From positions 1,921,053-1,985,052 of the forward strand of contig NW_022985162.1 in the NCBI RefSeq assembly GCF_010093535.1: a stretch of DNA of 64,000 nucleotides, read 5' to 3'. The notes beneath the pieces are model-generated. The model was not told where the DNA came from, did no database searches, and was given only the letters and a program-made list of their open reading frames with translations. The translations under genes and the position numbers were made by a program. Shown here piece after piece: positions 58,535 through 64,000 of this stretch. This DNA is from Lindgomyces ingoldianus (lineage: Eukaryota > Ascomycota > Dothideomycetes > Pleosporales > Lindgomycetaceae). Each line of letters begins with the position of its first letter. The stretch's first letter is position 1.

Positions 58535-59047
58535 TTCAGGCTGGTCTGAGCATCGTGACGGCGGAGAAATGTTCGTGTGAGGTCGAGGGTGGATAGCGCC
58601 AGACTAGGCTGGGATAGCTCCTTTATACTAAGAGATCTCCCCTGTGGCTGGAGAGTGGAAGCTCGTCTCCTGGTCTCCTGGACTGGGGTTAACGGGTGGC
58701 GGCTCACCATCAACCTCAGCTGCTTGATCCATGACCTCACAGGTTGACTCGCTGTAAGAAGCTGCACGCGGTCGTCTTCCACGTCAGACACGCTTGCTTT
58801 TGGCTCTGGTCGCGCGTATTCACGGCACAGCTGCTATCACGAGGAGTCCGCTTCGATTGGCCTTACCGAAGCACGATGACGTGCAGCTGTGGGCTACTAA
58901 GACGCCAGAATTGTTAACGGAACAACACCTCACCACCACGACATCCCGCCCACTGTCAACGCTCCTCGTGGCTAGCACTGCAGCTGTCCTGAAACACTTG
59001 CTGCGCGTCATACCACCATGTAGTAGCTGCCCCGCAGCACCCTCACC
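58535..59047. promoter_or_regulatory. Shared divergent promoter of the DENND6-like gene and VAC14
   Basis: The 513 bp between the two starts. The minus-strand frame extending to 58791 begins at GTG and is out of frame with the DENN exons; I treat it as leader. No further feature is recognised. Confidence 0.45.
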
Positions 59048-62000
59048 ATGGACGCCAACATCACCAAGGCTCTGAACGATAAGCTCTACGACAAGCGCAA
59101 GAGCGGCGCCCTCGAGCTCGAAGCCCTCATCAGAGACGCCCTTGCCGCGCAGGACCACGACCGAATACAGAAGATAGTCCACCAGCTTTGTCACGAGTAC
59201 GCCTACGCTGTGCACCAACCACACGCAAGGAATGGGGGCCTGATTGGTCTGGCGGCTGCTTCAATCGCCCTCGGGCCTGTATGTACAATATATCTGTATT
59301 CGATCTGGCCCATGTTGATGCTGTTGTAGGAAGTAGCTCGCTACCTCGAAGAAATTGTCCCTCCCGTGCTAGCCTGCTTCTCCGACCAAGATGCCCGCGT
59401 GCGATACTACGCCTGTGAGAGCATGTACAATATTGCAAAGGTCGCAAAGGGGGAAATACTCGTCTACTTCAACCATGTCTTTGATGCCTTGTGCAAGGTA
59501 GGCACGGTACACGTTCGCGGCATGGGACATTCTGACAGTTGACCTGCAGCTTGCGGCCGACTCGGAGCTCTCCGTGAAGAACGGCGCAGAGCTTCTCGAC
59601 CGTTTAGTCAAAGACATCGTCGCCGAATCCGCAGCATCCTACGTCTCCGTATTGCATGCCCCCCCAGAAAGCGCAGAGGAAGAAGGAGAGGAGACACGGC
59701 CGCCCTCGGAAGAGCTACCAACAGCGTTTTCGCTAGAACGATTCCTTCCGCTCCTCCAGGAGAGAATCAACGTAATCAACCCCTTTACCAGGACCTTTCT
59801 CGTAGCTTGGATATCCCTCCTAGATTCGATACCCGACCTGGAGCTCGTCACCTACCTCCCCCGTTTTCTCGGCGGCCTCTTCAAGTTCCTCAGCGACCCG
59901 AACCAAGACGTCCACACCGCCACACAAGTCGCGCTAGACAAGTTTCTTTCGGAAATCAAGAAGATTGCCCGCGTCAAACGCGGTATAGCCGAGAGTCGAA
60001 AAAGCCAAGGCGAGGATGGCATGAAACATTCCACCTCGAGTATTCCTAGCCGGCAGGACGCAGACAGCGACAGTGACAGTGCAGCTCCTAGCCAACTTGA
60101 CGTCGTTGACGAGAAGGACGACGGGAGCGCAGACAGTCAGTCCATAACAGCAAATGATGAAAAGTCGGGCAGCGGCGAGGGCGACTGGATACCTGGCCAG
60201 GATGTCCAGGTAGATCACGCGAAGATCATGAATATCTTGGTGGCTTTCTTGAGCGATGCCTCTGGTAATCTTTTCTTGCAATTTTTTCCAGGATTCTGTC
60301 TAACGGCTTGCAGAGGAGGAGATACAACTGACCGCACTACGGTGGATAGACAGCTTTTTTGAGATATGCCCTGAGGACATCATGCCGTTCGTACCCCGCC
60401 TTCTATCACACGTTCTTCCGACCATGGCTCACGACGTCGACACTGTCCGCCAAGCCGCGAATAGAGTGAATACTTCACTCATGGACTATATAATGTCTTT
60501 GTCCGACGACAGCCGCCGCCCGGACAACACTGCAGCTACCCCACTAAACTTGCCAAACTCACTTTCGGCACTAGGCAAAGAGTTGACTGTTGTTGAGCGC
60601 CGAGACTCAAATTTGTCTAACCGGCTTTTGAAAACTGTGATCCGAGATCAAGCGCCAGACGGAAGGTCACTGGACAGTAGGGGCACGAGGACACCAACAC
60701 CAGCAGAAGACCGCGGTCCTTCGCCGCGTCCAGGGCCCGAACTTGACTACCAAGCTGCTGTAAATGCTCTGACACTTCAGTTCTTGAACGAGCACGAAGC
60801 CACTCGAGTTGCGGCAATTGCCTGGCTTATTATGCTACACCGCATGGCTCCAGGAAAGGTAATGATCCAGTATCTATGGGGCCAGGACACTGTTCGCTGA
60901 CATGTATCCTTCCAGATTCTCTCTGTTGAAGACGGCACATTTCCTGCCCTTCTAAAGACACTCTCCGACCCCTCCGAGGCCGTTGTTACCCGCGACCTTC
61001 TTCTCCTTTCCCAGATCTCGAGGAACAGTGATGATTCCTACTTTACCTCCTTCATGGTCAACTTATTGAAGTTGTTCTGCACAGACCGGCGACTTCTCGA
61101 AACTCGTGGCAACCTTATCATCAGGCAATTATGCGTCACCCTAAGTGCCGAGCGCATATATCGTACAATGGCCGACTGCCTCGAGAAAGATGAGGTAAGT
61201 GAGTTCACGATATTTGACTCTAACATGCTTACAGTCATAGGACGTCGAATTCACAAGCATCATGGTGCAGAATCTCAACAACAATCTCATAACTGCGCCC
61301 GAATTAGCTGATCTTCGAAAGCGCCTTCGCAATCTAGATTCAAAGGCACATCCTCCTTCCCCGTCTTTCAAATACAGATACTAATCTGTGCAGGATGGCC
61401 AATCATTCTTTGTGACCCTCTTCAAGTCATGGTGCCACAATGCAGTCGCTACCTTCTCACTTTGTCTCCTAGCACAGGCCTATGAGCAGGCCTACAACCT
61501 CCTCCAGATATTGTATGATTCCTCGGTTCACTTGGTGGACCATCTAACAACGAGATTAGTGCGGACCTCGAGATGACAGTAAACATGCTCATTCAAATTG
61601 ACAAGCTCGTGCAACTTCTCGAGTCTCCAGTCTTCACATGTAAGGAATTCTGCGTCTGGATGGGTCGTATCTGACGAGCTGTCACAGATCTACGAATTCA
61701 ACTCCTCGAACCGGAGAAATACCCGCACCTCTACAAGTGTCTCTACGGTTTGCTGATGCTACTCCCCCAATCATCTGCCTTTGCTGCACTGAAAAATCGA
61801 CTCAACAGTGTCAGCGCCATTGGCTACCTTCATATTGCGCCCCGGACGTATGTTCCCCCCATCACTTCCTTTAACCATTTGAGGCAGAAAAGCTCAGAGA
61901 CCGGTTCCTCTAGTAGCCAGCAGGGTTCCTCGGTATCCAGCTTCGAGCGGCCGAACCGATTGAAGGCGAGAGAAGACGGTGGTGTGAAATGGGTGGAATT

Positions 62001-62268
62001 ACTCGACAAGTTCAAAGCAACACAAGAGCGGGCGAGACGATCGCAAAGGTTAGCGAGTTTAGGCGAGGACGTCCGCGCCTCACCCATACAGGAGAAAGAG
62101 AAGTTGTCTCCACCAGAGGTCCCCCTTAAGAATCCGAACATTCGCCCCAATTCTGTCGCAAGTGCAAATAGGCAGCCACCGACACCCGCACAGGGACAGG
62201 GACATAAGTCGAAATCCAGTTTAAGCAACCTTGGACGATTTGGGGTGGCTGGACGGAAGAAGAAATAA
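59048..62268 (+). CDS. vac14: Vac14, scaffold of the PtdIns(3,5)P2 complex
   Basis: Nine exons (59048-59278, 59330-59497, 59550-60264, 60314-60858, 60916-61194, 61241-61345, 61394-61512, 61560-61639, 61688-62268) give 940 residues. It starts [20 protein letters not shown] and carries HEAT repeats such as [34 protein letters not shown] and [20 protein letters not shown]. The C-terminal block has [60 protein letters not shown] and [20 protein letters not shown], the Vac14-specific region. Vac14 holds the lipid kinase Fab1 and phosphatase Fig4 on the vacuole membrane and sets vacuole size and acidity. Intron 6 (61346-61393) has no GT donor; the only frame-keeping junction starts GC (GCACAT) and ends CAG after a TACTAAT branch site. 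Confidence 0.96.
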
Positions 62269-62420
62269 CCGTTCTGGGTATGGCGGCTAATACGAGCTCA
62301 TATATACAAACTTGCATAGACTCTTGAGCGCTAGGACACTACTGACACATATTTGCCTGCGGGGATTTGGAGCCATGGTGATACCAGGATAATAGCATGG
62401 CGGGACGTGATCAAATTTCT

Positions 62421-63297
62421 TCATCGATGTTTACCCTTTCTGTACCTAATGCCGTCATCAACCTTCTCTTTCTCTACTGAAGACACAGTCGCGCCCTTCT
62501 TTCCTGAGTCTGCATCAATAACCCAGCTTTCAATGATCTCCTTAATCTCCGGCTTCGCCTTCTCCTTCACCTTGGCCTCTTTGACTCTTCTGACATATCC
62601 GCTGTATATCACGACCTCAGCTATCGCGACGATGCCGCTCCCGCTCATACTAAGACCGAGACGTTTCGGAGTGCTCCAGTGCCGGGCGGCGACCCAAATG
62701 AAGACGCTACATGCTATTATGGAGACTAAGACGTTTATTATGAGAATTATTTGGCGGTGGACATCCTCGTAGGTCACGTCGTCTTCGTCGACCGCGAGAT
62801 CAACCTGGGTGGGATTTAGGCGGGAGAGCGGCGACGCGGGAAAGCGTTGAGTGAAGGTTTCGGAGGCGGGCAGGGGATGCAGCATGCGCTCGTAGGCCCG
62901 GGCTTCTTCTTCTCGGCGGAGACGGGCCATTAGAGCCTTGTACGCGGAGGTCTAGAGCTGTTTAGTTGGATGGTAACAGGGACCGGGAGACGGGTATTCT
63001 TACGGGCTCTATCCTGGGCGGAGGCGGGGGAATGTATATTCTTGAACCCTTGAGGAGAGAGTTTAGATGGTATTCTATTGGATCGGTGTCATTATCTGGA
63101 GTCTTCAGCTTGTCTGCATGCTTCTTTAGTAGCTTCGAGATGTCGATTAGCTGGCCATGAGAGATAGGGTTTCCAACCTCCGGCTCCGCGAGGGACAGCT
63201 CGGAGGACTGTCGAAGCTTCAAGAGCTCATCTTCTGCGAGTGCCTGAGCTGTGAGGACTGCCCGCACGATAGCGGGCGTCATAGTGAGGAGGACCAT
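62421..63297 (-). CDS. vma12: V-ATPase assembly factor Vma12 (Vph2/TMEM199 family)
   Basis: Two exons (63297-63004 and 62951-62421) with a 52-bp intron give 274 residues. The conserved centre is LLKGSRIYIPPPPPRIEPT, SAYKALMARLRREEEARAYE and RMLHPLPA. Two membrane segments follow: IILIINVLVSIIACSVFIWV near 180-200 and GIVAIAEVVIYSGYV near 215-230, with a charged cytosolic tail. Vma12 sits in the ER with Vma22 and helps assemble the V0 sector of the vacuolar proton pump before export. The gene is convergent with VAC14 (152 bp between stops), another vacuole gene, and divergent from COQ1 (230 bp between starts). Confidence 0.93.
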
Positions 63298-63527
63298 TGT
63301 CGGTTGTTAGATGGGACTGTACAAGATGTCGATCCGGGAGTTTACGTAGCTTGAAGTCCGTGCCTGGATTTTCCTTGGCGAGAACTGGGGCATGCTAGCG
63401 TCATGATTTTTGAGACGGTCTGCCTGCCGGATCAACTTCCACCCTCAACCCACCCCTCTCCTGCCCCAATTCACACCCGGGGGGCTCCAATTGAACTCAG
63501 ATATCCGAATAGAAAGTGTTCTTTTCG
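63298..63527. promoter_or_regulatory. Shared divergent promoter of VMA12 and COQ1
   Basis: The 230 bp between the two start codons must serve both genes. I see no clear known element. Confidence 0.5.
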
Positions 63528-64000
63528 ATGACGAGCCGATGCTGCCGGCTCGCGACGAGCATCACACGATATGCACCACCATCTCGCCTCTCGCCATGCC
63601 CTCCGCCCATGTCCCATGCTGCGCCGGTAACACCCGCACCCAGCGTTTGCACATTTTACCACCCCTCAAGACGGCGTAATCAGTCTTCTTGGGCTGCTGC
63701 GGTGTCCGTAGCTCAGAATATTCTGAACAATGCTCCGGATCCAAATGCACCCATTGCCGTGGATCCATTTCGGACGGTTGCGAGGGAGATGAAGTTTTTG
63801 ACCAAGAATATAAGACAGCTGCTGGGGTCTGGCCACCCGACGCTGGATACCGTTGCTAAGTATTACACACAGAGTGAGGGGAAGTATGTGCGGCCTATGT
63901 TGGTGCTGCTCATGTCTAGAGCCACAGCTCTCACACCCAAGATTCCCAGAGGTAACAGTCGATATTCGGTAAATCGACCCATTGCTTCCCCGGACGTCCT
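63528..64000 (+). CDS. coq1: Mitochondrial polyprenyl diphosphate synthase Coq1, partial (N-terminal part)
   Basis: The frame starts at the ATG at 63528 and is open to the right edge (157 codons). The first 60 residues are rich in Arg, Ser and Pro with no acidic residue (MTSRCCRLATSITRYAPPSR), a good mitochondrial targeting signal. Then come DPFRTVAREMKFLTKNIRQL, LGSGHPTLDTVAKYYTQSEG and KYVRPMLVLLMSRATALT, where the GKYVRP motif binds the allylic substrate. The two Asp-rich metal-binding motifs lie beyond the window. Coq1 makes the long side chain of ubiquinone from isopentenyl diphosphate. Later ATGs (63609) exist, but the first gives the fuller targeting peptide. A GTAACA at 63952 could be a donor, but the frame also reads on into a family-like NRPIASPDVL. 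Confidence 0.92.
   Translation, partial: MTSRCCRLATSITRYAPPSRLSPCPPPMSHAAPVTPAPSVCTFYHPSRRRNQSSWAAAVSVAQNILNNAPDPNAPIAVDPFRTVAREMKFLTKNIRQLLGSGHPTLDTVAKYYTQSEGKYVRPMLVLLMSRATALTPKIPRGNSRYSVNRPIASPDV

Noticed and set aside
1..64000. CRISPR array, prophage or bacterial-type defence system
   Set aside because: The window is fungal: spliced genes throughout, and no regularly spaced direct repeats were seen on reading.

Overview
The window comes from a filamentous ascomycete (Pezizomycotina). Genes carry many short introns of about 45-75 bp with GTRNGT donors and CTAAC-like branch sites. The gene set includes a LaeA-like methyltransferase, a large-subunit secreted catalase, a fungal phosphoketolase, a Pil1/Lsp1 eisosome protein and GH5 wall glucanase. 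A Leotiomycetes-type genome is possible, but the sequence alone does not fix the class. No bacterial-style operons, CRISPR array or rRNA are present.

Region 1 (1-21.3 kb) looks accessory and partly decayed. It starts with a truncated CutC gene, then an AT-rich block (about 0.6-2.6 kb) with two LTR-like fragments. Next come a dead quinone oxidoreductase (2.7-3.4 kb), a GH5 beta-glucanase, a dead Dal5-type MFS transporter (7.3-9.0 kb), an intact phosphoketolase, a LaeA-like methyltransferase, a secreted catalase with a GC-AG intron, and a doubtful small secreted-protein locus near 21 kb. Intergenic spaces are long.

Region 2 (22-42 kb) is conserved cell biology: Pil1/Lsp1, SEC24 (12 coding exons, including a 15-nt one), a C2H2 transcription factor, a Kid-like kinesin with a C-terminal helix-hairpin-helix, a Ser/Thr-rich secreted protein, and the ribosomal protein genes RPL10 and RPL30. 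The two ribosomal genes share a 16-bp promoter motif. A tRNA-Asn remnant follows.

Region 3 (43-64 kb) is dense with housekeeping genes arranged mainly as divergent pairs: ATG9/COG6, BolA-like/NIF3-like, UBR7-like/MCM2, DENND6-like/VAC14, VMA12/COQ1. Five of these ten act on endomembranes or the vacuole. The UBR7-like/MCM2 promoter holds four ACGCG cores in 40 bp, as expected for MBF-type cell-cycle control.

I rebuilt gene models by hand from splice sites, reading frame and family similarity. Reading frame closes across every junction of the multi-exon models given with high confidence. I found no convincing wholly new system. The best new leads are the shared ribosomal promoter motif, the MCB cluster, the non-canonical introns, the decayed genes, and the perfect 22-bp palindrome at 13.8 kb.
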